From: Phanerodontia chrysosporium
Lineage: Eukaryota; Basidiomycota; Agaricomycetes; Polyporales; Phanerochaetaceae
Length of the DNA: 64,000 bases
Assembly: GCA_001910725.1 (NCBI GenBank)
Contig: MJGA01000004.1
Location: 744,001 to 808,000 of the forward strand
Reading direction: 5' to 3'
Numbering within the stretch: position 1 is the first letter of the stretch; each line of letters starts with the position of its first letter. The notes under the pieces were generated by a model. It did no database searches, had not been told where the DNA came from, and saw only the letters and a list, made by a program, of their open reading frames with translations. Both the position numbers and the translations under genes were made by a program. Positions 12,365 through 24,105 of the stretch are shown piece after piece.

Positions 12365-13966
12365 ATGCGGTCATGGCCGACGATACTCAAACGTTCGTTC
12401 GCGCATTATCACAACAATGTACATAGGCTGGGACCTACCAAAGGCAGCCGTGGTATGTGCCAAAATACCTATAGAAAGACGGATACTCATTACTTTCTGC
12501 AGTGGTGGTCGGCATGTCTGGTGGTGTAGATTCCTCCGTCGTCGCAAAGCTGCTCAGCGAGAAGGTGGGCAAGGCTGGACCCTGTTCTGCTGCATATTTA
12601 TGAGGCGTTGCACCAGGACTTTGATCTTTCTGCAGTATACATGCGCAATTGGGATACTCGCGACGAGTATGGCACTGACCAGGGATGCGAGTGGAAGAAG
12701 GACTGGCACGATGTTCAGCAGGTCTGCAAGCTGCTGGACATTCCTTGCAAGCTTGTAATTCTTCCAGACGTTTGTATACTTCTCGGACTTACCTCTCTAC
12801 CAGGTCGACCTCTCCAAAGAGTATTGGAACCGAGTCTTCCAGCCATCGCTGGCTGTATGGGAGGCAGGAGGCACGCCCAACCCAGACATCTGGTGTAACA
12901 AGTGAGGCTCATACAATGACCAAATGTGAGTGCGACGCTGAGGACTGTACAGGGAGGTCAAATTCGACGCTCTCATGCAACACTTGACATCAGAAGACAC
13001 CTGGCTTGCTACGGGTAGGAACTTATATGCTCGTAATGCTTCTCTCGTATTGATGCTTATTTCAAGGTCACTACGCGCGCAAGGGCTGGGACACTTCGAT
13101 GCTGCCTCCAAGACCTAAACTACTGCGCCCGCAGGATAGACTCAAGGACCAGACGTACTATTTATCGGCGATACCGGAAAGGAGCCTTGCAAGAGCATTA
13201 TTTCCTCTTGCACCATATACGAAGGATCAGGTCAAACAGATGGCACGCGACTGGAATCTGCCAACAGCCTCCAGGCCAGAAAGCATGGGCGTCTGCTTTG
13301 TTGGGGAAAAGCGTCGTTTTGATACTTTTATATGTGCGTTTTTATGCTGCTTTCCATGACGTTAGCTGATGACCAACTATAGCGGAATATATACCGCCCA
13401 AGCCTGGACGTATAGTCGACCTCGAGGGCAAGACACTTGGTACGCATCAGGGCCTGTGGCAATTTACCATCGGACAGAATGCTCGTATTGCCGGCCGCGC
13501 CCAGAAGATGTTTGTCTGCGACAAGGATCCCGAGCGTAATGAGATCATTGTTGTTCCCGGAAGGTAAAGTCCTGTTGTGGATAGGCCGCTCATTGCTAGT
13601 GTTAACGCAGCGATTACAGCGAACACGAGGCCCTCTACAGCAGTGGTATTCTCGCTTTCGACTGGAGGTGGATATGGGAAGACATGCCTCCAAAAGGCTT
13701 CCACTCGCCTCAAGGCCTGAGAGCTCGACTGCAATATCGGCACCGCATGCCAGACATAGGGTGCACAGTCTTCAGGTGCGCGCGCCCATCAGGTTCTCCA
13801 AAGAGTAGCGCTCACAGACGGATTGTGCAGAACGCCGGAAGAGGGTGTCGTCCGCATAAATTTTGATGAGCCGCAGAAAGCAGTTGCTGCAGGGCAGGTG
13901 GCTGCTGTATGGGCTGGCGACTGGTGCCTGGGTTGTGGAATTATAGAGCAGGCATTGCGTGGATAG
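12365..13966 (+). CDS. SLM3: Mitochondrial tRNA-specific 2-thiouridylase
   Basis: MnmA/TRMU family enzyme that thiolates U34 of mitochondrial tRNA-Lys, -Glu and -Gln. The start at 12365 gives MRSWPTILKRSFAHYHNN, an arginine-rich presequence suited to mitochondrial import. A 50 nt intron follows and the frame resumes at VVVGMSGGVDSSVVAKLL, the PP-loop. Further blocks are DLSAVYMRNWDTRDEYG, PNPDIWCN (first catalytic Cys), LATGHYAR, LKDQTYYLSAIP, MGVCFVGEKRRF (second Cys), IGQNARIAG and a C-terminal beta-barrel region with VRINFDEPQKAVAAGQVAAV. It ends at TAG 13964-13966. Eight or so introns are present. Family length and all catalytic residues are preserved. Confidence 0.9.
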
Positions 13967-14275
13967 TATGTCGAGAATGAAATAGATGTTGTGTTGCGAG
14001 CAGGGCGATCGCCAAGTGGATGTATGCGCTTCCAGACTGCCATCCTCGGAAAATGCACTTGTTACGATGGCTACAGAATGGTGGAGATCGCGTACGGCGG
14101 TGATTGAGTTGACGGTACGGCCGAACCGAGATGAAGCGGATTGACGGCATGAGCGTTCGGCGTTGCGCTCTTGACCTGGATCGTCGCACTCTCTTCTCGC
14201 CTTGTGCTTGCTTGCACGTTTTCTAGCCCTCGGTCACACCACCGTCTGGATCGAGCAACCCGCTCATCCTACTCT
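13967..14275. other. Intergenic region, presumed SAPS promoter
   Basis: 309 bp between two genes on the same strand. I see no ORF or recognisable element; the late part is pyrimidine-rich. Confidence 0.4.
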
Positions 14276-17200
14276 ATGTTCTGGAGGTATTGGTCTCTCC
14301 TGTGCATCCTCGCCCTCGCGCTCAACGCCCGCCCGGGGTAGGTTCGGATTCCATAATGGCTCTTCCATCGACAGCTTGCTCGACAAGGAGGACGTCTCGC
14401 TAGAGGCGATACTCGACGAAGACGAGCTCATACAAGAATGCAAGGCACAAAACACGAGGCTAATTGACTATTTCCAGCGTGTAGACGTCCTTCAACGCTT
14501 GCTGGGCTATGTCTCGGGACGAATAGAGGGCGAGGACGAGAGGACTCGTGAAAAGTACGTCGCATTGTCCCATATAGAGGTGATCACTTCTTATTCAATG
14601 TCATTATACCTTCTAGGTACCCCTACATTGCCACCGAAGTACTCTGCAGCGATATCTGGTCCATTGTGGAGACCTGCCTCTCGCGGTCAGACCAGCTCCT
14701 GAACCCGTTCTGGGAAACAGTCCTGGACCAACCTCCTGAAGCTTCAAGGAGCCTAATCAGATGGCCTTGGCCTCATTTTTCGCCAAGGTCAACGCCGTTT
14801 TCCTGAACAAAAAGCCTGCAGAGGTGAATTGTACCCTTCGCGCATTCCCCGCACGCGGATATGAATACCGCATATATCCTAGATGCTCGCATTCATCCAA
14901 GCACAGCCAAACGTAGTCGAAAGGCTGCTCCGCCACATCGAAACACCCGCGTTCGCGGACCTGCTCGTGCGCATCATCCAGCTGGACGAAGTGCCGTCGT
15001 GTGCGGGTGTTCTCGAAGTATGTGCTCCATTCCCTCGGTCATGCTCTGCTGGGAGGTCGTCTTACCTCGGGGCACGCAGTGGCTTTCGAAGGAGAACCTG
15101 ATGTCGCGCCTACTGGACCTGCTCTCCCCCGAACACAGTCGAGATAAGCACACAGTAGTCGCCGAGCTCATCAAGGGCATCATCTCCATGGCTGCACCCT
15201 CTCCTGCCTCGGGACTGGGCGATGGCCCAGGCGCCGGGATCGCTTCAAACCGGTTCGCTCGTGAACTCGCGAGTCCTGCCAGTGTCGCCAAATTGGGAGG
15301 CTACATATTAACGGATTACAAACCGGCGGCCCAAGACCTCTCATCGGAGACGTCGGAAGCGAGCGCTGCGATGGACGAGAAACTCCCGAACCAGGATTCC
15401 ACAACGTCGTCCGTCGTCCAGTCGATATGCATTATCATTGAGTTGATTCGGCAAAACAACTCTGACTACTTCGAGCCATACCTCTTCCACACATTGCGGA
15501 ATAGGCTAATACAGGTTCAGCAGCATCTCCAGATGCACACGCAGGATGGTCGAGACGCCTTGGAGAATGCTATGACCGAAATGGTCAACCGCATGGGAGT
15601 TGTCCACCTCGGTCCGGTGCTAGAGATGATGTGTGACAAGCTGGACGAGCTGCAGAGGTATCTCCGGAATCCCAGATCACAGGTATGTGACCAACCCCGT
15701 TTCTAGTGTATAGTGATAGGCTCATCTACCCTTTTTCCCTCGATTAGCACGGCCCGGTGGTAACAACAGTCGGTGCCCTTGCACCGCTCACATTTGAACG
15801 GTATCGGATATGCGAGCTATACGCGGAACTACTTCACTGTTCAAATATGTCTCTTCTCAACCGCCCGTCAGAATTTGACCACCTGTACGATTCGGAAGGC
15901 CGGCTGCAGGGCGGGTTATCCGCTCTGGAAGAGTTGGCCCAGGTCATTGCGATCGGCTCGGGCGGCGACGACGAGGCTGACGATATCGATGAGGAAGAAG
16001 AGATGGAGCCTCCACACGAGTTCCCCGTTTCTGCGGCGCATTCCTCGTCAATCGACTCGGACGACGACATGAGCGATGATGAGCCTGCCAGCTCAGACGA
16101 CGAGGATATGGAAGACATTGCTGTGTACGAAGAGCCGCGAACGCGAGATGGTGGTCTACCAGTTACTCCGCTCGAACGCTTCCCCTCAGCTACTCTCTCG
16201 TCATCGCCGATGCAGTCACCGACATTGGATCCCAGTTCATTGACGACGCCGCGTCGACATGATTCGGGCGACTCGGAAGTATCATTAACCCGACAAAGGT
16301 CGCGAGACTCGAGGCGGAGCAGCCGGAGATCTCTCGTCGAGAGGGAGTCAAAATCCAGTGGCTCGCCAGTGCTAGGCGAGCGACTGAAGAAGCGCTTTCT
16401 GGAAGCTAATGTGGCGTCTACTCTGCTGGTATGTCATCTTCTTATAGACCCTTCTAGGATGACTCTGACGCTATACAGGACCTTTTCTTTGAGTTCCCGT
16501 GGAACAACTTCGTACACAGCGTCGTCTACGACTTCATTCACCAGATATTAACTGGGCGCATCGACACTGGTTACAACAGGGAACTAACAATATCATTATT
16601 CCGTGACGCACGATTAATGCACCGCATCATAGAAGGCTCACAACGGAACGATATAGAGAGGTTCGCAAACATCTTGTCTTCGTGTGCCCTTCTCATTCGT
16701 GTCGATGGTCCATAGCTCGAAACCGAAGGGAGTGCGTTTAGGATACATGGGCCACCTCACGCTCATCTCTGAAGACGTCATCGGTGCTCTCGAGCATTTC
16801 CCACCAGATTTGCGCCTGCTCGTGGCACAATATGCGCCCCAGCCGGAATGGGACGAGTACGTGAGCGGACGGTACCGGGAGACGAAGAAGAAGGACATGA
16901 GCCTTCTAGGCGGCGGCAAGCCCGTCGTCGCGCCAGGCATGCGCACCGCCGCGGGCACGTGGAAGGTCGACGAGGCGGACAGCGGCAGCGCCGCGACATC
17001 GATGCCGCGCGAACAGCAAGGCGAGCAGCAAGGAGCCCAGGGCGAGCTGCGCAGAAATGTGCGGACCGCGCGGGAGAGCAGTGCTGACTTTGGGCAGGCG
17101 ATGGACGAGGATGACGATGAGTTTAGCGCTCCTCCGCATGTGAGTGAATACGCATTACCCCACGGCACTTGTTACTGACCGCGGGCAGTTCGCACACTAT

Positions 17201-17813
17201 CTTGCGCAGGAGATGCAATCGGGGTCACACCTTGGGAACGACGGCGACACGTCAGACGACGAGGAGGACGAGAGCGGGTGGTTGGCCCACTCGACATTTG
17301 AGCTCCGTCCACCACCTGTCCAAGCTCGACAACATGACGGAGACCGGAGACCACTGAGCGAGACCGGTTTCGATGTAAGTCACATTTTAAAGACACTCCG
17401 CACTGGTACGCTGAGCTGCTCTATCCAGGACTCCTTCACGCCTTCGACATCATCAAGTGCGGGACCATTTGCAGACCCGTTCGACGATGTAAGTGTAGCC
17501 GAGACACTTTGATATGCGACTCATGAGTTCTGTGCAGGACGCATTCGGACCCTTCTCAGATTCTGCCGCAGCGAGCGGCACAGATCCATTCACCTTCCCG
17601 TCGTCGGAAGAACTCATCGAAGACACCACGTTTGATAGCTTCGGCGAGTTCGGCGACTTCCAGAGTGCGAGCGGTGGTTCGCTGGAAGACTCGGGCAATC
17701 TGACACCGACGGCAGACAGCTGGAGCTTCGCGAGCATCTCGAGCACGGGCTCGGAAGAGGGGAGCGTGCGCTTGAGCGAAAGCCCCAAAGACAAGGAGAC
17801 ACGGACTGCGTAG
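14276..17813 (+). CDS. SAPS-family Sit4/PP6 phosphatase-associated protein
   Basis: Regulatory subunit of the Sit4/PP6 phosphatase (yeast SAP185/SAP190, human PPP6R). The start MFWR at 14276 is followed by a 57 nt intron, giving the family N-terminus MFWR-FGFHNGSSIDSLLDKE. Conserved blocks include AQNTRLIDYFQRVDVLQRLL, PYIATEVLCSDIWSIVETC, FFAKVNAVFLNKKPAE, FIQAQPNVVERLLRHIETPA, WLSKENLMSRLLDLLSPEHS, LTFERYRICELYAELLHCSN and FFEFPWNNFVHSVVYDFIHQ. The C-terminus is acidic and Ser/Thr-rich, ending DKETRTA. Between PFWETVLDQPPE and MALASFF the frame changes: one missing base near 14750-14756 would restore it. A 41 nt GTCCTG..ATCAG intron would also be in frame but would delete the conserved VLDQPPE. 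At least eight introns are present. Confidence 0.85.
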
Positions 17814-17963
17814 CACTGCCGCCGGGCGATGCATGTAACTGTAATCGGGCGTGTGATGTGTGCATAGTTGTAGTTGTGGTTAGTCGTAGTAGTACAAGCA
17901 CTGTATGCGATGTGTATTCGTGAGCGGCACTGCTACAGGTCTCCGACACAGTCGGGTTGTCTA

Positions 17964-19604
17964 CTACACATCCTTGGAGCTCTCCATGATGGCCTGTATC
18001 ATCGCCGAACCGAGTTTCGTCGCGTCCTCGAAGCGCGGCTGAAAGAACTGCGCGGTCTCCTGGAAGCGCTGCTTGTACAGCTCGAAGCTGCCAAACGAGA
18101 TGCACTGGCTCCAGCCGCGGGCGGCGATGACGAACTCCATGTCGTTCGAGCGGTGTGACGTGTCGTACAGCGCGGCGAAAATCGCGGCGTCGAGGCGCTC
18201 CTGCGAGCGGAACAGGTACTCGGCGACGCCGATCCAGAGGCGGAAGATCGGCGTCGCGGCGAGCTCGAGGTGCACGAACGGCTGGATGCCGAGGCGAGCC
18301 CAACAGTCGACCATCGCGAGCAGCGACAGGTGCGAGTTCGCGGGCGCGCGGCCCTCGATCGGCGTCAGCGTCGTGTCCGTCGGACGCTTGCCGAGGCTGA
18401 ACTTGTCGAGGATGTCCTCCGAGAGCAGGATGTGTTTGCGCTTGCCGTCGCCCGTGCCGAAGACAGCGTCGCGCGCGCGGTAGAGGCGCGTCCGCAGCCC
18501 GACGTCGTCCGCCGCAAGCATCATCTTGAAGATCTCGGTCGTGCTTCGCGCGTACTGGTCGATCTGTACCCGCGCCGCAGGGTTGAGGATGGCCAGGCCG
18601 GCGTACACGTGCCATTTGTTCGAATAGATTCGGTGCATGATGTTGACCTTGACGGTCTCAATGCCCTTCACATAGTACCCGTGCTCCCACGGGTAGGTGG
18701 ATTCGCTCGCCCAAGCCGTTCCCATGCTGTTTGGAAGTTCCACGGTAGAACATTAGCCGGTGAAATGGCGGGAAGCCCTCGGAGTCTGTGTTCTTACCTG
18801 AGGAAGGCAGCGTGTGTCACCGCCTGGGTGTTCGCTGTCACGATGTCGTGTTCTTCGTAGGACATGTACACGTAGCGGGACTGAAGAGGCCTAAGGACGT
18901 TCTCTACAACACGCAGGGACTCGCTGGTCCCGCGGTGCAGAATCAAGACCTTTGACAGGTCAGTAAGGCGATTGTTGCTATAAATCAACTATCGCACCAA
19001 AGGTTGGCTCACTGGTGACACCGTCGGTCCATGCAGCGAGTGACAGGATACGATGTGCACGTCTTCTGGAAGGTATTTTTCAAAGGCAGCCCTCTCGGGC
19101 GCTTTGACGGAGGTCTGTCCTGCGACAATCGCTCCAACCTTCGTGGCTAGGAAGCCTCAGCAATACGGCGGCCTGGGAAGAGAAGTAACATACATGGTCC
19201 ATATTCGGAGACGACGCGGTCAATGTACTCGGCCTCCACGGAGTACATTATCCAGTCTGCGATGCGAGACACCAAGTGGCCATCCTTCAGGACAGTGATG
19301 TTGGGAGTATCTGAGCCCTGCGTCAGTCGTCTAGCGTGTTATGACACTCGTGGGGAAAGCGCGTACCCTTCCACGTCTCCTTCAGGGTCTCATATTTGCT
19401 CGGCATATCGCAGACATAGATTCTAAATCACGAAATGAGGCATGACGACGCCATCCTTTGCATGGCAAGATGTCATACTCACTTTTTCCAGCCTGCCGCC
19501 GCTAGATAGTTTGCGTACATGCTTCCCATCGCACCCATACCGATAAGTCCGATGGCGGGTTGCTCTTCTAGCGGCGCGTCTGGAGACACATCTGGCGAGA
19601 TCAT
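17964..19604 (-). CDS. TYR1: Prephenate dehydrogenase (tyrosine biosynthesis)
   Basis: Oxidative decarboxylation of prephenate to 4-hydroxyphenylpyruvate in tyrosine synthesis. The start at 19604 (MISPDVSPDAPLEEQP) leads into the Rossmann dinucleotide motif GLIGMGAMGSMYANYL. Later blocks are SKYETLKETW, SVEAEYIDRVV, VGAIVAGQTSVKAPE, HIVSCHSLHGPTV, LVLIHRGTSESLRVVE, SYEEHDIVTANTQAVTHAA and the large 3' exon from MGTAWASESTYPWEHGYY to IQAIMESSKDV (stop at 17964). About six introns lie in the 5' half. Length and blocks match fungal Tyr1. It is convergent with the SAPS gene (150 bp gap) and divergent from ILV2. Confidence 0.9.
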
Positions 19605-20264
19605 CGTGCAGAGAGAGTGACGGAGAGATGTCGTAACAACGAAGGATCTAAGGGGGGTACCTTCTCTGAAGGCGCGGTCTGCGTGTATACCTAGGCGTTA
19701 TATACACGGAAGCCGGAAGCAGAAGACGGTGGCAGCGTACCAAAAGTCTGTGCTGATATGTGTAAACCAAGGATTCGGGGCTTCCTGGTAACTGTATGAA
19801 GGCTGCACGAGCCTGTGCTCAGACTTCCCTATCCGCTTGAGCGGGGTGTATGTGGGGAAGAGTCTGCCTGTGACTCGGGGATCATGAATGCTGCTGAGAG
19901 ACGGCAAACTCTCTACTCTCATAAAACAGACGCCCAATGTTACTGAGATTCGTTCTATGGGCGCCAACTCTATGTAGCTGTCTACCGTGGGACTCTCGCT
20001 CCAAAGACACCAGGAAAAACTGCAGGCAACGTTCAGGAGGATCCAGCATTTCTTGAGAAATTCCTACAGCTTGTCCGGCTTCACGAATTCGTATTCGGCC
20101 TATGGCCGGAGGATGCCGAGAGCTTGGAGGCGCTTGGAGAGCTCGCATGACTCGTGGGCGTCTAGTCACTTAGAAGTATAGGGCCCCTTGCCTGACTCAT
20201 TTCAACTCTGCTCTCCCATCTTCCTCGACCTGCTCCTGGCCGCTGCCCCTCGAGCACCGCCAAA
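19605..20264. promoter_or_regulatory. Shared TYR1-ILV2 promoter region with TGACTC sites
   Basis: 660 bp between two divergent amino-acid biosynthesis genes. It holds a perfect Gcn4/CPC1 consensus TGACTCA (20193-20199, about 66 bp before the ILV2 ATG) and two TGACTC cores (19871-19876, 20148-20153). A pyrimidine-rich tract precedes the ILV2 start. Short open frames in the region have no coding support. Confidence 0.6.
20193..20199 (+). promoter_or_regulatory. Gcn4/CPC1-type site TGACTCA
   Basis: Exact match to the fungal general-amino-acid-control consensus, about 66 bp upstream of ILV2. Function is inferred from the motif and the position. Confidence 0.6.
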
Positions 20265-22661
20265 ATGTCTCTCTCTGCAGCGAAAATGCGCATCCCAAGC
20301 GCAACGAAAACGAACAAGGCTGTCCCCTTCACAAGAGCCCGCTCGACCGTGGCGACCGGTGCCAGTGTGTCGATGGTTGAGGCGAAGTCAAGAGTTCGGG
20401 AGCATGTCAGGAATATTAGCCAGACCACAGCCCGCGATGCTGTTGCTGCGCCCGCTACGTGAGTACCCTCTTCGAGCTCTGCGAGGACAGGTCATCGTTC
20501 GCTTGGCGGAACGCTTTGCCTATAGTTCCAAGCTCTCACCTCACATGAGGTGGTCACTCTGTCAGGAGCGACGCCCGCAGGTCACCAGACTGAACAGTCC
20601 TCGCACGAACTCGAATGTGTATTCAACATCAACTGACTGTGTTCCCACAGGCGACCAACTCCTGCGTCCGGCTTTCAGCAGCTGCCTACGAGGAACAACA
20701 TTCCCTACCCTCCTCCTGAGCTTGGAACAAAGCCGGAGGAACCCCTCGACCACTCCTTCGTCGGCATGTCGGGAGGTCAAATCTTCCACGAGATGATGGT
20801 TCGCCATGGTGTGAAGCACGTTTTCGGATACCCCGGAGGCGCCATCCTGCCCGTCTTTGATGCCATTTACAATTCACCTCAATTTGAGTTCGTTCTTCCC
20901 CGGCACGAGCAAGGTGCAGGACACATGGCCGAGGGCTACGCCCGTGTCACCGGCAAGCCTGGTGTGGTCATTGTCACTTCGGGACCTGGCGCCACGAATG
21001 TCATTACTCCGATGCAGGACGCCCTCAGCGATGGTGTCCCTCTCGTCGTCTTCACCGGCCAAGTCGCCACCTCCCTCATTGGCTCTGACTCCTTCCAAGA
21101 AGCAGACGTCGTCGGCATCTCGCGGTCATGTACGAAGTGGAATGTCATGGTCAAGGACATCTCTGAGCTTCCCCGTCGCATCAATGAAGCGTTCAAGATC
21201 GCGACGTCTGGACGCCCTGGCCCTGTGCTCGTCGATCTGCCCAAGGACGTTACCGCTGGTGTCTTGAAGACACCCCTGCCATACAAGGCTACCACCCCCG
21301 GCAAGCCTCTTGGCCTCCCCACGAACCCTCTCCTCTCAAACACACAGGCACCTACGGACCTCATGATGATCAAGCAGGCGGCCGACATGATCAACAGGGC
21401 AGAACGGCCTATCATCTACGCCGGCAACGGCGTCCTCTCCTCGTCGATGGGCCCTGAGCTTCTGCGGGCCCTCGCCAAGGAGGGCAACATCCCCGTCACG
21501 ACGACGCTGCAGGGCCTCGGCGCCTTTGACGAGCTCGACGAGATGAGCTTGCACATGCTCGGCATGCACGGCTCGGCGTACGCCAACCTCGCAATGCAGC
21601 AGGCAGACGTGATCATCGCGCTCGGAGCGCGCTTCGACGACCGTGTGACGGGCAAGGTCGACGCGTTCGCGCCCGCTGCGAAGGCGGCCGCGGCGCAGGG
21701 CCGCGGGGGCATCATCCACTTTGAGATCCAGCCGAAGAACATCAACAAGATCGTCGACGCGCAGATCCCGGTCATGGGCGACGTCGTGGCGAACCTGGCG
21801 TCGCTCGTGCCGCTCATTAAACATGCGCCCCGCACGCAGTGGTTCGCGGACATCAAGGAGTGGAAGGCCAAATACCCGTTCACGTACGAGGCGAGCAAGC
21901 CCGGTGCGCTCATGAAGCCGCAGGAGGTCATTGAGGAGCTCGACGCGCAGACGGCGGACCGGAAAGACCAGGTGATCGTCACGACGGGCGTCGGTCAGCA
22001 CCAGATGTGGGCAGCGCAGCACTACCGGTGGAGACACCCGCGCACGATGGTCACGTCCGGCGGCCTTGGTGTAAGTCCCAGCTCGTTTCCATTCGTCGGG
22101 CTAGTGCTGAGGGTGTGTTTGCAGACCATGGGCTTCGGTCTCCCGTCAGCCATCGGTGCGAAGGTCGGCGCGCCGGAGAAGATCGTCGTCGACATTGACG
22201 GCGACGCGTCGTTCAGCATGACTGCGATGGAGCTGCAGACGGCGTCACAGCACGACATTGGAGTCAAGGTCATCGTCCTGAACAACGAGTTCCAGGGCAT
22301 GGTGCAGCAGTGGCAAGGTACGCGTCCCCCGCCTCACGACACGCCCATTCGCGTGCTCACGACCACGACAGATCTGTTCTACGACCAGCGGTATGCCCAC
22401 ACGCGGATGGTGAACCCCGACTTTATCGCGCTCGCGCAGTCGATGCGGGTGCACGCGATCCGCGTGACGAGCAAGGAGGAGCTCCCCGCGAAGATGGCCG
22501 AGTTCCTCGCGTACCCGAACGACAAGCCGGTGCTGATGGAGTGCCTCGTGTCGACGAACGAGCACGTCTTCCCGATGGTCCCCGCGGGCAAGGCGCTGCA
22601 CGAGCAGCTCCTGCACCCGAAGCTCCGCGATGCGTACGCTGCCGCGACGAAGCGGCGCTGA
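20265..22661 (+). CDS. ILV2: Acetolactate (acetohydroxyacid) synthase catalytic subunit
   Basis: ThDP-dependent first common enzyme of valine/isoleucine synthesis, mitochondrial. The start at 20265 (MSLSAAKMRIPSATKTNK) gives a basic, Ser/Thr-rich presequence. Exon 1 ends at 20458 and exon 2 resumes at 20651 (TRPTPASGFQQLPT). Introns 22071-22124 and 22318-22371 are both 54 nt. The spliced product is about 698 residues, near the yeast length. Visible motifs are GYPGGAILPVFDAIY, the ThDP glutamate in PRHEQGAGHMAEGYAR, FQEADVVGISRSCTKWN, LGARFDDRVTGKVDAFAP, VDIDGDASFSMTAMEL (GDG-type ThDP/Mg site) and NNEFQGMVQQWQ. The sulfonylurea-contact position reads GQVATSLIG, with Ala (residue about 204) where yeast and plants have Pro. 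The neighbouring Trp of QQW is retained. Confidence 0.95.
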
Positions 22662-23546
22662 GTGCCGTCGCGCCCCCTCCTTTCTTCTTTGATCACTTGA
22701 ACCCGGATTTTTTTTTCTTCTCTGCGCTGCCGCCGGCGCGCGCAGCTGTACGATAGCCCTTGTTCTGCCTTGCTTGCTTTTTGTCGTTCTGTGCTTTCCA
22801 ACTCGGGGTCTCATGGAGCCAAAACGTCCTGCATGGACGAACCCTGCCTTGTATCAAAAGCTCGGTTACCTGCTACACACCTATATACTCTCGATACCTC
22901 CCTCATGGACCTTTGTAGTTGCGTCGCTGCGGGGCTTGGTCGCGCGCGCTGATTACGGGGTGGTAATAGACTTGCTCAGGAGATGTCATCGTACTCTGTG
23001 TGCACGAGGGGACGGACGAGGCGTCCACAAACGGCTGAGGCCTGCTGATGCGCTCACACGCCAAGACTTCATCGGGCAGATTTTTCGTCGATGACGGTGC
23101 CGAGGATCGCCACATCGAATCCCGACGTGTCATCCCTGTCAAGCATCGCCGAAGCGGCAGCTGACACTGTCACACCGACGCCACCATCGAGCTGCAGACG
23201 CTCTGAACCCACATCCGACAGCGGAACCTGGAAAATAGGAAGAGTCGGAATAAAAAGCGATGTCATTGCGAGTGAAGCGTTCCGAGAGCGAAATGTACAG
23301 AGTGTGGTGTAGGTGTGTGGCGATGGGTAGAGTGTACAAATATTACAAGGCGGGAACGATATCTCTGCGCAGACGGTCAGCAGTCATGACGGGCACGGAG
23401 CGCGGAGGGCACTCACTACAGGGTCGTCGTGAGCTGTTCATGAGATCCGTGCGTTTAGACGTGTGTTTTGTTTCAGCGGTGGTGGTCTTTGCTGAGCGAG
23501 GACGTCGACGAGTCGCGCAGGCGTTGGTAGGTCAGCGCGGCAGTGG
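22662..23546. other. Intergenic region, no gene seen
   Basis: 885 bp between ILV2 and the membrane-protein gene. A run of nine T lies near 22710, in the likely ILV2 3' UTR. Short open frames show no motif or splice context. Confidence 0.4.
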
Positions 23547-24105
23547 CTAGGCGGCAGGCTTTCCGTCAGATCGACACGGACGAGAGGGGAAGGCAACCGC
23601 GGCTGGGTTCGAACGCACTGTGGTGATCGGGTCCGGCGGCGGGGCCGTCTTTCTGCTCGCGGGGGCCTGCCGGTGCTGCCGCACGCAGTCGTACGGGGAC
23701 GAGGCGCGCGCGGAGCCGGCGGGAGAGGCGGCGCGGCCTCTGCGTCTGCGGCGGAGGCGCACCCAGAGCATGGTGGCGATGACCCCTAGGACAACGACCG
23801 CTTTGCGATGGCGACGCGACGTCAGCACCAGGAGGGGCGCGGCAGAGCGCAAGGGCACACGCACAGATGATGACTGCGATGACAATGATCCACTGGCTGT
23901 CGAGGTGGCCGTCGTTGGCCTCGTCGCCGGGCGCAGGCGCGTCTACGGAGCTCGGCTCGTCCTGGAACTGTCTGGGGTGGCGTTCAGCCCTGACGCACGT
24001 CTTCGTGCTTACGAGAGGGGCTTACCTCCGGACGAGCGGCAGCGCACGGGCGGCAGCGAGGGTGTGTGCGAGGAGGACGAGGAGCGGGAGCGGGAGGGGC
24101 GCCAT
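23547..24105 (-). CDS. Small single-pass membrane protein, uncharacterised
   Basis: A two-intron model. The start at 24105 (MAPLPLPLLVLLAHTLAAAR) is a typical signal peptide. A GTAAGC..CCAG intron is followed by a short acidic ectodomain (FQDEPSSVDAPAPGDEANDG). A hydrophobic segment (SQWIIVIAVII) is then joined by a GTGCGT..AAAG intron to VVVLGVIATMLWV. The cytoplasmic tail begins RLRRRRRGR, consistent with type I topology, and runs to the stop at 23547. It totals about 150 residues. No family is recognised; it resembles the many small single-span proteins of Agaricomycetes. The model rests on the coherence of signal peptide, span and basic stop-transfer. Confidence 0.5.
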
